DNA from: Reyranella sp. | Lineage (GTDB): Bacteria > Pseudomonadota > Alphaproteobacteria > Reyranellales > Reyranellaceae | Reading direction: 5' to 3' | Length of the DNA stretch: 12,822 bases | Assembly (NCBI GenBank): GCA_021732965.1 | Contig: JAKFVZ010000633.1 | Span: 1-12,822 of the forward strand | Part shown: positions 1 through 7,496 of the stretch, piece after piece | Numbering within the stretch: the first letter of the stretch is position 1 | Layout of the letters: every line of letters begins with the position of its first letter | The notes under the pieces: model-generated | Databases searched by the model: none | What the model was told of the DNA's origin: nothing | The model's input: only the letters and a program-made list of their open reading frames with translations | Made by a program: the position numbers and the translations under genes

Positions 1-167
1 AGGTGCAGCGGATCGGTCGGCTGCGGTCCTTCGGACTGGTACTTCTGGGAAAAATCCTGCAGCAGCTTCTGACTGCGCGTCGCGATGTCCTTGAAGGCCT
101 CCTGGAGCTTCGCGGACTCCTCCGGCGACAGGCCGCCAAGGGCCGTGGGGGCGGGCGTGTCGGACAT
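1..167 (-). CDS. phaC: Class I polyhydroxyalkanoate synthase, N-terminal fragment (gene runs off the left edge)
   Basis: The minus strand reads from an ATG at 167-165 without a stop to the window edge, giving 55 complete codons. The fragment contains a Ser/Pro/Glu-containing start, then a helix-like stretch ending DIATRSQKLLQDFSQKY, then a Pro-rich link and DPLHL. This layout (IAxRSQKLLxDF followed by DPLxL) is what I know from the N-terminal domain of alphaproteobacterial class I PHA synthases, which polymerise 3-hydroxyacyl-CoA into storage polyester on cytoplasmic granules. A good ribosome-binding site, GGAAGGGG, lies about 6 nt upstream of the ATG on the minus strand. The catalytic alpha/beta-hydrolase domain lies outside the window, so the call rests on the N terminus and on the neighbourhood: phaC divergent from an aminotransferase gene is common in alphaproteobacteria. 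A phasin-like protein is the main alternative. Confidence 0.7.
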   Translation of the reverse strand, partial: MSDTPAPTALGGLSPEESAKLQEAFKDIATRSQKLLQDFSQKYQSEGPQPTDPLH

Positions 168-366
168 GCGTTTCCCCTTCCGAATCATTGCCTTTGCAGC
201 GTTTCTTGCGGTAAATTCACCGCTTCGGTACCATAGCTAGTGCCAAACCTACCGGAATCGCTGCTTGCTTCCCATAGGTAGGCTGCGACAACTGACGGGT
301 CAAATTTCCTCTCGGTCTCCGCTAGACAGGCGGAAGATGCCGGGCTTCAAGCGGACACAGCAGGTG

Positions 367-1650
367 ATGAAGATGCAGCGACCCCAGGACACGATCGGCA
401 GCGGCCGCTGGCTCGGCCTGCTCGGAGTGTCTGCGCTCGCCCTGTTGACGGGCTGCGGCTGGTTCGAGGGTTCCGCACCCGTCGGCCCGCCGCCGCGTCC
501 GGGCGTCGAGCGCGATGTCGCGCCCACCAACGCTCTCCCGCCGGCGCCAGGCAACCGCCAGTACGATGCCGCGGTCACCGCAGGCGACGAAACGCGCAAC
601 ACGACGGCGTCGATCGGCTCGGTGATTTCGGCCAAGGGCGGGCAGAAGGCACAGAAGGAAGCGATCGAGAAGGAGCAGGCCGAGCGCGACCGCAAGGACC
701 GCGAGGCACGGCTCGAACGCGAAGCTGCCGACAAGGAACTGAAGAGCAAGGAGAAGCAGGAGGGAGCACCTGCCGCGGCTCCGGCCGCCGCGCCGGTCGG
801 TGCTCCACCCGTCGGCGCCGGCACCATCACGTCCGATCCGGCGCCGGTTTCGGCACCCGTGCCGCCGCCGGCTTCGGTGACCACGGCGCCGATGGCGCCG
901 CCGTCGGCCGCGCCCGATCCCGCGACAGCACCGACGACTGTTCCAGCGCCGACACCTTCGGGAAATCCGAACCGGGCATTCACTCCGCCACCGGGTTGGA
1001 CACCGCCGGGAGCGGAGCCGGGGTCGGTGACGACCGATTCACCGCCAGCCCCTCCCGCGCCGCCCGCTGCCGTGCCCGCACCTGCACCGCCGGCGGATCC
1101 GAACAAAGCCTTCGCGCCGCAGCCGGGCTGGAAACCGTCGGGCGTCGACGTTGGATCTATCATGTCGCGGGCGCCTCTGACGGTCGCCTTAGCGTCAGCC
1201 GACAGGGTCGACGCATGCGGAGAGCCGGCGCCGATCATGGCCAATATTCCCGCCGCCCAGTCGGGTGCGGTGCCGTTCAGCAGCCTGAAGTCGCCGCCGT
1301 TCGATGGGTCGCTCCAGGTTGCCCTGATCCAGTTCGGCAAGGCCTCGGCAGGCCTCGACGAGACCGACCAGGCCGTGCTCGCCCGCGTGGCCGAGATTCA
1401 GCGCGATAACGGCGGGACCGTGCGCATCGTTGGTCATGCTGCCGCCGATGCGGTGGCGATCGCTCGATCGGACAACTTCGACGTATCGCGCCGTCGCGCG
1501 CTCGCGGTCGCGCAGCAATTGCGCCGTCTCGGCGTGCCCGCCGACCAGCTGCTGGCGGAAGCCGCTTCCGACAACGAACCGATCTATCAGACCAGCACTG
1601 CTCGCGGCCTCGCCGCAAACCGGCGCGCCGACGTCTTCATCGATTTCTAG
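367..1650 (+). CDS. Putative OmpA-family lipoprotein with coiled coil and Pro/Ala-rich spacer
   Basis: A probable outer-membrane lipoprotein that may tether the envelope to peptidoglycan. With the start at 367 the protein has 427 residues. Residues 1-30 form a lipoprotein signal: basic/polar N end, hydrophobic run LGLLGVSALALL and lipobox LTGC with the acylated Cys at 30. Residues about 94-133 are very rich in K, E and R and look like a coiled coil. About 133-270 is a Pro/Ala/Val-rich spacer holding two copies of a 22-residue motif (964-1029 and 1096-1161). About 315-427 resembles an OmpA C-terminal domain: VRIVGHAAAD, then VSRRRALAVAQQLRRLGV, then AANRRADVFI near the end. The usual GHTD is replaced by GHAAAD, so the peptidoglycan-binding Asp is uncertain, while the Arg of SRRRA is kept. 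The start is not secure: ATGs at 265, 337 and 373 are in frame; 367 or 373 gives the best signal peptide, and AGCAGG lies just upstream. Confidence 0.75.
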   Translation: MKMQRPQDTIGSGRWLGLLGVSALALLTGCGWFEGSAPVGPPPRPGVERDVAPTNALPPAPGNRQYDAAVTAGDETRNTTASIGSVISAKGGQKAQKEAIEKEQAERDRKDREARLEREAADKELKSKEKQEGAPAAAPAAAPVGAPPVGAGTITSDPAPVSAPVPPPASVTTAPMAPPSAAPDPATAPTTVPAPTPSGNPNRAFTPPPGWTPPGAEPGSVTTDSPPAPPAPPAAVPAPAPPADPNKAFAPQPGWKPSGVDVGSIMSRAPLTVALASADRVDACGEPAPIMANIPAAQSGAVPFSSLKSPPFDGSLQVALIQFGKASAGLDETDQAVLARVAEIQRDNGGTVRIVGHAAADAVAIARSDNFDVSRRRALAVAQQLRRLGVPADQLLAEAASDNEPIYQTSTARGLAANRRADVFIDF

Positions 1651-1668
1651 GCGCCAAGGAAGAACGAC

Positions 1669-2925
1669 ATGGACGACTCGGAATTTCACCGCCTGAAGCG
1701 CCTGCCGCCCTACGTGTTCGCGGAAGTGAACGCCATGAAGGCCCGCGCCCGCGGCGCCGGTCAGGACGTCATCGATCTCGGCATGGGCAATCCCGACCTG
1801 CCGACCGCGCCGCACATCGTGGCCAAACTCGCCGAGGCCGCTGCCAATCCGCGTGCCCATGGCTACTCGGCGTCGCGCGGCATTCCGGGCCTGCGCAAGG
1901 CGCAGGCTGCCTACTACTCGCGCCGTTTCGGCGTCGAACTCGATCCTGATTCCGAAGTCATCGTGACCCTGGGATCGAAGGAGGGGCTGGCCAACCTCGC
2001 GCAGGCGATTACCTCGCCGGGCGACACGGTGCTGGTGCCCAATCCAAGCTATCCGATCCATCCCTACGGCTTCATCATCGCCGGCGGTTCGGTGCGCCAC
2101 ATTCCGGTGCCGGGCTCGACCTCGATCGAGGAGTTCCTGCCGGCGCTGGAGCGCGCCGTGCGCCATGCCGTGCCGAAGCCGCTGGCGCTGGTGCTGAACT
2201 ACCCGTCGAACCCGACGGCACAGGTCGTCGATCTCGATTTCTATGGAGCCATCGTCGACTTCTGCAAGCGCGAGGGCATCTGGATCCTGTCCGACCTCGC
2301 CTATGCCGAGATCTACTTCGACGGCGTGCCGCCACCGTCCGTGCTGCAGGTTCCGGGCGCCCGCGACATCGCCATCGAGTTCACCTCGATGAGCAAGACC
2401 TACTCGATGGCTGGCTGGCGCATGGGTTTCGCGGCCGGCAACAAGACGCTCATCCAGGCGCTGACCCGCATCAAGTCCTACCTCGACTACGGCGCATTCA
2501 CACCGATTCAGGTGGCGGCGACGGCAGCGTTGAACGGGCCGCAGGATTGCATCGCCGAGGCGCGCAACACTTACAAGGAGCGCCGCGACGTCCTGATCGA
2601 AGGGCTGAAGGGCGCGGGCTGGGACCTGCCGGCTCCGTCGGCCAGCATGTTCGCTTGGGCGCCGCTGCCCAAGGAATTCGCCGAACTGGGCTCGCTGGCC
2701 TTCTCGAAGCTGCTGCTGACCCAGGCCAATGTCGCGGTCTCGCCCGGCATCGGATTTGGCGAGCACGGCGACGCCCACGTCCGCATTGCACTGGTCGAGA
2801 ACAAGCACCGCATCCGCCAGGCCGTCCGCAACATCCGCACGGTGATGGCCGACCCCGGTCGCGCCATCGACCTCTACCTGCGGGGCGTTGGGGACAACAT
2901 CACGCCGATCAAGGCTCGCGCCTGA
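1669..2925 (+). CDS. alaC: AlaC-type PLP-dependent aminotransferase (class I/II fold)
   Basis: A cytoplasmic fold-type I aminotransferase of 418 residues. From memory it matches E. coli AlaC (glutamate-pyruvate aminotransferase, alanine synthesis) along its whole length: RLPPYVF near the start, DLGMGNPD, HGYSASRGIPGLR, TLGSKEGLANL, VPNPSYPIHPYG, NYPSNPTAQ (cofactor-binding Asn), DLAYAEI, and SMSKTYSMAGWRMGF, whose Lys243 should form the Schiff base with PLP. The end contains SPGIGFGEHGDAHVRIAL, with the substrate-carboxylate Arg. Homologues in alphaproteobacteria are often named LL-diaminopimelate aminotransferase, so substrate choice is uncertain. The start has AAGGA about 11 nt upstream and lies 18 nt after the lipoprotein gene. 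The homoserine dehydrogenase gene follows after 25 nt, so the two are probably cotranscribed in an amino-acid operon. Confidence 0.88.
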   Translation: MDDSEFHRLKRLPPYVFAEVNAMKARARGAGQDVIDLGMGNPDLPTAPHIVAKLAEAAANPRAHGYSASRGIPGLRKAQAAYYSRRFGVELDPDSEVIVTLGSKEGLANLAQAITSPGDTVLVPNPSYPIHPYGFIIAGGSVRHIPVPGSTSIEEFLPALERAVRHAVPKPLALVLNYPSNPTAQVVDLDFYGAIVDFCKREGIWILSDLAYAEIYFDGVPPPSVLQVPGARDIAIEFTSMSKTYSMAGWRMGFAAGNKTLIQALTRIKSYLDYGAFTPIQVAATAALNGPQDCIAEARNTYKERRDVLIEGLKGAGWDLPAPSASMFAWAPLPKEFAELGSLAFSKLLLTQANVAVSPGIGFGEHGDAHVRIALVENKHRIRQAVRNIRTVMADPGRAIDLYLRGVGDNITPIKARA

Positions 2926-2950
2926 TCCTATCCTGTCGTATCAGGCGCCC

Positions 2951-4240
2951 ATGAATTCTCCTCTCAGGATCGGCATCGCCGGGCTCGGAACCGTGGGCTC
3001 AGGCGTCGTGAAGCTGCTGGCCGAACATGGCCGGCTTCTCTCCGTGCGCGGTGGACGGCCGCTCAAGATCGTCGCCGTAAGCGCGCGCAGCAAGAAGAAG
3101 CGCGACATAGATCTCACCGGCATGCGCTGGGAGAAGGATCCGATGGCGCTGGCGACCGCGCCGGACATCGACGTCGTGGTCGAGCTGATCGGCGGCTCGG
3201 GCGGCGTTGCGCGGCGTCTCGTCCAGAAGGCATTGGCCTCGGGCAAGCACGTCGTCACCGCCAACAAGGCGCTGCTGGCGCTGCATGGCACCGAGCTTGC
3301 CGCGCTGGCCGAGAAGAAGCAGCGCAGCCTCGCCTTCGAGGCGGCGGTGGCGGGCGGCATTCCGATCATCAAGGCGCTGCGCGAGGGCCTGGTCGGCAAT
3401 CGCGTGAAGCGGCTCTACGGAATCCTCAACGGCACCTGCAACTACATCCTGACGACCATGCGCGAGACCGGCCGTGACTTCGACGTCGTGCTGGCCGAGG
3501 CGCAGGCGGCGGGCTACGCCGAGGCCGATCCGACATTCGACGTCGACGGCATCGATGCCGCCCACAAGCTCGCGGTGCTGACCGGCGCGGCCTTCGGCGC
3601 CAGGGTCGATTTCGCCGGCGTGCATGTCGAGGGCATCCGCCGCGTCACCTCGATGGATATCGAGTTCGCGCAGGAGCTGGGTTACCGCATCAAGCTGCTG
3701 GGCCTGGCGCGCGAGACGCGTCACGGCATCGAGCAGCGCGTGCATCCCTGCATGGTGCCGCTCGACACGCCGATCGCCCACATCGAGGGCGTGTTCAATG
3801 CGGTTGTCGTCGAGGGCGACTTCGTCGGCACGACGATGTTCCAGGGCCGCGGTGCGGGGCAGGGACCGACCGCCTCGGCCGTCGTCGCCGACCTGGTCGA
3901 CGTGGCGCGCGGCCGGGACATGCCGGCCTTCGTCGTGCCGGCCGAGAAGCTCGCGACCAAGAAAGCCTCGCCGATGGACCGCCATGTCGGCGCCTATTAC
4001 ATGCGCCTGATGGTTCAGGATCGGCCGGGCGTGATCGCCGCGGTGTCGGGGGCGCTGGCCAAGGAACGCATCTCACTGGAGTCGATGCTGCAGCGCGGGC
4101 GCTCGGAGTCGGGCGAGGTGCCGGTGGTGCTGACGACCCACGAGACAGAAGAGGCGGCGATGCGGCGCGCCCTGGCGCGTATTGCCAAGCTCGGCGCCGT
4201 CGCCGAAGAGCCGTGCGTGATCAGGATCGAGGCATTCTAG
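2951..4240 (+). CDS. hom: Homoserine dehydrogenase
   Basis: Reduces aspartate 4-semialdehyde to homoserine with NAD(P)H, the branch point to threonine, methionine and isoleucine. The 429-residue length is typical of the monofunctional enzyme. The Rossmann motif GLGTVGSG covers residues 11-18. VVELIGG, HVVTANKALLA and FEAAVAGGIPIIKALREGL follow, then the family signature ILNGTCNYILTTM and DVDGIDAAHKLAVLTGAAFG, which carries Asp202 and the catalytic Lys206. Residues about 349-425 form a C-terminal ACT domain (RLMVQDRPGVIAAVSGALA), which in this family senses an amino acid, usually threonine. The start at 2951 gives the standard MNSPLRIGIAGLG beginning. An in-frame start at 2888 would overlap alaC and add residues the family lacks. 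The upstream ribosome-binding site is weak (only AGG), so translation may depend on coupling to alaC, 25 nt upstream. Confidence 0.95.
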   Translation: MNSPLRIGIAGLGTVGSGVVKLLAEHGRLLSVRGGRPLKIVAVSARSKKKRDIDLTGMRWEKDPMALATAPDIDVVVELIGGSGGVARRLVQKALASGKHVVTANKALLALHGTELAALAEKKQRSLAFEAAVAGGIPIIKALREGLVGNRVKRLYGILNGTCNYILTTMRETGRDFDVVLAEAQAAGYAEADPTFDVDGIDAAHKLAVLTGAAFGARVDFAGVHVEGIRRVTSMDIEFAQELGYRIKLLGLARETRHGIEQRVHPCMVPLDTPIAHIEGVFNAVVVEGDFVGTTMFQGRGAGQGPTASAVVADLVDVARGRDMPAFVVPAEKLATKKASPMDRHVGAYYMRLMVQDRPGVIAAVSGALAKERISLESMLQRGRSESGEVPVVLTTHETEEAAMRRALARIAKLGAVAEEPCVIRIEAF

Positions 4241-4270
4241 AAGGCGCTGAGAGACGCCGCGGAGGAAACG

Positions 4271-5269
4271 ATGGCCGACATGAGAGAAGAAACAGGCAGG
4301 ATGGACCGCAACCTCGCGCTGGAAGCGGTGCGGGTGACCGAGGCGGCGGCCCTCGCGGCCTCCAAGCTGATGGGACGCGGCGACGAGAAGATGGCCGACC
4401 AGGCCGCTGTCGACGCCATGCGCACGTCGCTCAACTCGCTGGCCATCGAGGGTACCGTCGTGATCGGCGAGGGCGAGCGCGACGAAGCGCCGATGCTCTA
4501 TATCGGCGAGAAGGTCGGCATGGGCGGCGGCCCGAAGATCGACATCGCGCTCGATCCGCTGGAAGGCACGACCATCACGGCCAAGGGCTTGCCCAATTCG
4601 CTCGCCGTCATGGCGATGGCCGAGCATGGCGGGTTCCTCAATGCGCCCGACGTCTACATGGACAAGATCGCCGTCGGCGGCGGCCTGCCGGAAGGCATCG
4701 TCGACCTCGACAAGAGCGTCTCGGAGAATCTCAAGGATCTGGCCAAGGCCAAGAAGGTCGACGTCCTCGACCTGGTGGTCTGCATTCTCGACCGGCCGCG
4801 CCATTCCGAACTGATCGCCAAGGTCCGTGAGGCCGGCGCGCGCATCATGCTGATCGGCGACGGCGACGTGTCGGGCGTGATCGCCACCTCTACCGGCGAT
4901 TCGGGCATCGACATCTACATGGGTTCGGGCGGCGCGCCGGAAGGCGTGCTCGCGGCGGCGGCCTTGCGTGCGATCGGCGGCCAGATCCAGGGTCGCCTGC
5001 TGTTCCGCAACGACGACGAGAAGGCCCGCGCCAAGAAGTGGGGCATCACCGACCTCAACCGCAAGTACTCGATGACCGACATGGCCAAGGGCGACGTGAT
5101 GTTCGCAGCGACGGGCGTCACCTCGGGCTCGATGCTGAAGGGCGTGCGCCGCTTCCATAACGGCGCCGAGACCCATTCGATCGTGATGCGCTCCAAGACC
5201 GGCACCGTGCGCTGGGTCTCGGCGCACCACAATTTCTCGATCAAGACCGGTCTGCCGAGCTGGGCGTAG
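4271..5269 (+). CDS. glpX: Class II fructose-1,6-bisphosphatase (GlpX)
   Basis: Hydrolyses fructose 1,6-bisphosphate to fructose 6-phosphate in gluconeogenesis; some bacterial class II enzymes also act on sedoheptulose 1,7-bisphosphate. At 332 residues it is close to E. coli GlpX. Visible signatures are MGRGDEKMADQAAVDAM (34-50), with the metal-ligand-type Asp43; EGTVVIGEGERDEAPMLYIGE (60-80), with Glu67 and the Asp/Glu pair; and DPLEGTTITAKG (from Asp95). GDGDVSGVI and GSGGAPEGVLAAAALRAIGG complete the lithium-sensitive phosphatase fold. GGAGG lies 5 nt before the ATG at 4271, which favours it over the in-frame ATG at 4301. It starts 30 nt after hom with no terminator between, so it probably belongs to the same operon. 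Pairing of hom with glpX is a recurring alphaproteobacterial arrangement. Confidence 0.95.
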   Translation: MADMREETGRMDRNLALEAVRVTEAAALAASKLMGRGDEKMADQAAVDAMRTSLNSLAIEGTVVIGEGERDEAPMLYIGEKVGMGGGPKIDIALDPLEGTTITAKGLPNSLAVMAMAEHGGFLNAPDVYMDKIAVGGGLPEGIVDLDKSVSENLKDLAKAKKVDVLDLVVCILDRPRHSELIAKVREAGARIMLIGDGDVSGVIATSTGDSGIDIYMGSGGAPEGVLAAAALRAIGGQIQGRLLFRNDDEKARAKKWGITDLNRKYSMTDMAKGDVMFAATGVTSGSMLKGVRRFHNGAETHSIVMRSKTGTVRWVSAHHNFSIKTGLPSWA

Positions 5270-5279
5270 GGTAGAATTC

Positions 5280-5425
5280 TTCCTCCCCATTCAAATGGGG
5301 AGGTGGCGGCGTATCGCGGCTTGTAAACAAGCCGCTGAGCCGACGGAGGGGTCAGATGTGGTGCCGACGAACATGACCCCATCGCCCCGTATGACGGGGC
5401 ACTTCCCCATCTGAATGGGGAAGAG
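5280..5425 (+). repeat. Cluster of palindromic intergenic repeats between glpX and recJ
   Basis: Almost the whole glpX-recJ gap is made of hairpin-forming inverted repeats. CCTCCCCATT (5282-5291) pairs with AATGGGGAGG (5294-5303). GCGGCTTGT (5316-5324) pairs with ACAAGCCGC (5327-5335). GGGGTCA (5348-5354) pairs with TGACCCC (5374-5380). GCCCCGT (5384-5390) pairs with ACGGGGC (5394-5400). CTTCCCCAT (5402-5410) pairs with ATGGGGAAG (5415-5423). The first and last hairpins resemble each other, and both are followed by GGTGGCGGC, so they look like two ends or two copies of one unit. From memory, elements beginning CTCCCCAT-ATGGGGAG and including GGAGGGGTC are scattered between genes in several alphaproteobacteria. 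No open reading frame is supported here. The hairpins could also act as an attenuator or an RNA-processing signal; none has a T-tract typical of a terminator. Confidence 0.8.
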
Positions 5426-5436
5426 AGGGTGGCGGC

Positions 5437-7257
5437 ATGTCCGAATCTTCGAGATCCGAGCGCGCAGCATTCCTCGGCGTCGAGCGCTCGCTGACGGGAA
5501 AGCGCTGGGCCACGCGGCTCGGCGACGAGCGGCTGGCGTTGGCCATCGCGCAGCGCCACGGCCTGCCCGATGCGATCAGCCGCCTGCTGGCGGCGCGCGA
5601 CGTCGACCTCGACGCGGTCACTGACTTTCTCGAACCGACCCTGCGCAAGTTCCTGCCCGATCCCTCGCACCTGAAGGACATGGATGCCGCCGTGGCGCGC
5701 CTCGTCCGGGCCGTGCAGACGGGCGAGCGCATCGTAGTGTTCGGCGACTACGACGTGGATGGTGCGACCTCCTCGGCGCTGCTGCTGCGCTTCTTCCGGG
5801 CCATCGGTGGCAATATCGGCGTCTATATTCCGGACCGTAGCAAGGAGGGCTACGGCCCCAATGCGCCCGCGCTGCTGAAGATCAGGGAAGAGGGCGCCTC
5901 GGTCGTCGTCACGGTCGATTGCGGCATCACCGCTTTCGAACCGCTTTTAGAAGCAAAGCGCGCCGGGCTCGACCTCATCGTGATCGACCATCACATGGCC
6001 GAGATCGCGTTGCCCGAGGCGGTGGCCGTGGTCGATCCCAACCGGATCGACGATGCCAGTCCACACAAGCATCTCGCGGCCGTGGGCGTGGCCTTCCTGC
6101 TGGCCGTCGGTGTCAATCGGGCGCTGCGCGAGGCCGGCTGGTACGGCACCTCAAGGCCCGAGCCCGATCTTCGGCAATGGCTCGATCTCGTGGCGCTTGG
6201 AACGGTCTGCGACGTCGTTCCGCTGCTGGGCGTCAACCGCGCGCTGGTGAGGGCGGGCCTGCAGGTCATGGCTCAGCGGCGCAATGTGGGCCTCTCGGCA
6301 CTGGCCGACGTGGCCCGCCTCAAGGAAACGCCGGAAGCCTACCATCTCGGCTTTCTGCTGGGCCCCCGGGTCAATGCCGGCGGCCGTGTCGGCCAGGCCG
6401 ATCTCGGTGCGCGCCTGCTGTCGAGCGACGATCCCCACGAGGTCGGCGCGCTGGCGATCCGGCTTGACGAATTCAACGCCGAGCGGCGCGCCATCGAGCG
6501 CGATGTGCTGGATCAGGCGATCACGCGTGTCGAGGGCCTGTACGGCGCCGACCGTCAGAACCTCCCGTCGGTGCTGCTGGTCGAGAGCGAAGGCTGGCAC
6601 GTCGGCGTGATCGGCATCGTGGCGAGCCGCCTCGTCGAGCGCTACGGCCGTCCAGCCTTCGTGATCGGCATGGACGGCGCGCTGGGCAAGGGCTCGGGCC
6701 GATCGGTGCGCGGGGTCGATCTCGGCGCTTCGGTAATCGCCGCGCGACAGGCCGGGCTTCTGGTCAATGGCGGCGGCCACGCCATGGCCGCGGGCCTCAC
6801 GGTCGCGCACGATTCCCTTCCTGAATTGACGCGTTTCCTGGACGAGCGCATCGCGCCGCAGCTCGGTGCCGCTCCGCCCGTCCGCGAACTGGGGATCGAT
6901 GCCGCCCTGGCGCCCGCCGCCGCGACCAAGGAACTGGTCGACATGGTGGAGCGGGTGGGGCCGTTCGGTGCCGGCAATGCTCAGCCGCGGTTTGCCCTTA
7001 CCGGCGTCCGGGTGAGCTACGCCCAGCCGGTCGGCGAGGGGCATGTCCGCTGTACGCTGGTCGGTGCCGAGCGGGGGCGGGTCGAGGCCATCGCGTTCCG
7101 GGCCAACCAGAGCGAACTGGGGCCGGCGCTTCTCGATTCCGCGCGCCCCGTGCTGCATGTTGCCGGAGCGCTCAAAATCGACCGTTTCGGTGGCCGGGAG
7201 ACGGTGCGCCTGCAGATCGACGACGCGGCATCGGCGGCAGGCTCGGTGCTTGCTTGA
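5437..7257 (+). CDS. recJ: Single-stranded-DNA-specific exonuclease RecJ
   Basis: A 5'-3' single-strand DNA exonuclease used in recombination, mismatch and base-excision repair. The 606-residue product shows the DHH phosphoesterase motifs in order: VVFGDYDVDGATSSALLL (Asp104, Asp106 and Asp108 region), VVTVDCGITAFE, LIVIDHHM (Asp184-His185-His186), LDLVALGTVCDVVPL and LGPRVNAGGRVGQADLGARLL. The DHHA1 domain follows with SEGWHVGVIGIVASRLVERYGRPAFVI in pieces and NGGGHAMAAG (Gly445-Gly447, His448). The C-terminal third, with PFGAGNAQPRF, is the OB-like domain. No motif is missing and the length is normal. The ribosome-binding site AGAGAGGG (5421-5428) lies at the very end of the upstream palindromic repeat cluster, which may also supply a promoter or a hairpin influencing translation. 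Cotranscription with glpX across the repeat is possible but not shown. Confidence 0.96.
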   Translation: MSESSRSERAAFLGVERSLTGKRWATRLGDERLALAIAQRHGLPDAISRLLAARDVDLDAVTDFLEPTLRKFLPDPSHLKDMDAAVARLVRAVQTGERIVVFGDYDVDGATSSALLLRFFRAIGGNIGVYIPDRSKEGYGPNAPALLKIREEGASVVVTVDCGITAFEPLLEAKRAGLDLIVIDHHMAEIALPEAVAVVDPNRIDDASPHKHLAAVGVAFLLAVGVNRALREAGWYGTSRPEPDLRQWLDLVALGTVCDVVPLLGVNRALVRAGLQVMAQRRNVGLSALADVARLKETPEAYHLGFLLGPRVNAGGRVGQADLGARLLSSDDPHEVGALAIRLDEFNAERRAIERDVLDQAITRVEGLYGADRQNLPSVLLVESEGWHVGVIGIVASRLVERYGRPAFVIGMDGALGKGSGRSVRGVDLGASVIAARQAGLLVNGGGHAMAAGLTVAHDSLPELTRFLDERIAPQLGAAPPVRELGIDAALAPAAATKELVDMVERVGPFGAGNAQPRFALTGVRVSYAQPVGEGHVRCTLVGAERGRVEAIAFRANQSELGPALLDSARPVLHVAGALKIDRFGGRETVRLQIDDAASAAGSVLA

Positions 7258-7282
7258 TTTTCGGCTCCCAAGTCGGTATTTG
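7254..7282 (+). promoter_or_regulatory. Candidate promoter for tRNA-Glu
   Basis: TTGATT (7254-7259) and TATTTG (7277-7282) are separated by 17 nt, and the predicted transcript would begin near 7289, about 15 nt before the mature tRNA. The -35 overlaps the recJ stop codon. The match is only moderate (4/6 and 3/6 to sigma-70 consensus), and no terminator separates recJ from the tRNA, so readthrough is an alternative. Confidence 0.35.
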
Positions 7283-7303
7283 ACCCGCGCGCTTGGTGGC
7301 TTC

Positions 7304-7379
7304 GTTCCCTTCGTCTAGAGGCCTAGGACACTGCCCTTTCACGGCGGCGACACGGGTTCGAATCCCGTAGGGAACGCCA
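7304..7379 (+). tRNA. tRNA-Glu (anticodon TTC)
   Basis: The 76 nt fold as a complete tRNA. The acceptor arm GTTCCCT pairs with AGGGAAC, followed by discriminator G (7376) and encoded CCA (7377-7379). The D loop contains TAGAGGCCTAGGA. The anticodon arm CTGCC/GGCGG, with one G-U pair, closes the 7-nt loop CTTTCAC, in which TTC (7338-7340) is the anticodon for glutamate codons GAA/GAG. The T arm reads CGGGTTCGAATCCCG with the invariant TTCGA. There is no intron and no mismatch in the acceptor stem. Confidence 0.97.
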
Positions 7380-7430
7380 AGCGACAACCTCCGTCACTCA
7401 ATCGACATTCCCACGGGCTCACTGCCTGCT

Positions 7431-7444
7431 TTGACTTTAGTCAA
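7431..7444 (+). promoter_or_regulatory. FNR/FixK-type operator, box 1, with probable class II promoter
   Basis: TTGACTTTAGTCAA is a perfect TTGAC-N4-GTCAA palindrome (TTTGAC/GTCAAA if extended by one base each side), fitting the alphaproteobacterial FNR/FnrN/FixK consensus. A -10-like CACAAT lies at 7467-7472, 22 nt after the box. That puts the start near 7479 and the box centre at -41.5, the standard distance for FNR activation. The ribosome-binding site AAGGGGAG and the start codon at 7497 follow directly. The box stands before the five-gene run that ends with an fnr-like gene, so autoregulation is possible. Confidence 0.75.
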
Positions 7445-7496
7445 AACGGCGCGTGGCCGGAACGCTCACAATGGTCGTCCTCAAGGGGAGACCTCG

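Noticed and set aside
3..236. Plus-strand frame at the left edge
   Set aside because: It is antisense to the phaC-like start, which has a good ribosome-binding site and recognisable N-terminal sequence; the plus-strand peptide is Arg/Gly/Leu-rich without motifs.
248..282. Inverted repeat CCTACC ... GGTAGG in the phaC/lipoprotein gap
   Set aside because: Only 6 bp per arm with a 23-nt spacer; too weak to call an operator or terminator. No convincing promoter could be fixed in this 199-nt divergent gap.
1195..2808. 537-codon open frame on the minus strand
   Set aside because: It lies antisense to the lipoprotein and alaC genes, has Arg/His/Gly-rich low-complexity composition and no family motif; long antisense frames are expected at this GC content.
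4073..5290. 405-codon open frame on the minus strand
   Set aside because: Antisense to hom and glpX, His/Arg/Ala-rich with no recognisable domain; a GC-driven shadow. The same applies to the minus-strand frames at 2999-3985, 6151-7158, 9187-10308, 10650-11498 and 11308-12357.
7280..7285. TTGACC as the -35 of the tRNA-Glu promoter
   Set aside because: A 17-nt spacer would place the -10 inside the tRNA itself; the TTGATT/TATTTG pair slightly upstream fits better.
7304..7379. tRNA-Glu as an integration site for a genomic island carrying the right-hand genes
   Set aside because: No integrase gene and no second copy of the tRNA 3' end is seen in the window, and base composition does not change visibly; the other border lies outside, so the idea is unsupported rather than excluded.
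7172..7387. Minus-strand reading frame containing PYGIRTRVAAVKG
   Set aside because: This peptide is the translation of the antisense of the tRNA-Glu gene (7304-7379), a well-known annotation artefact; it also overlaps the end of recJ.
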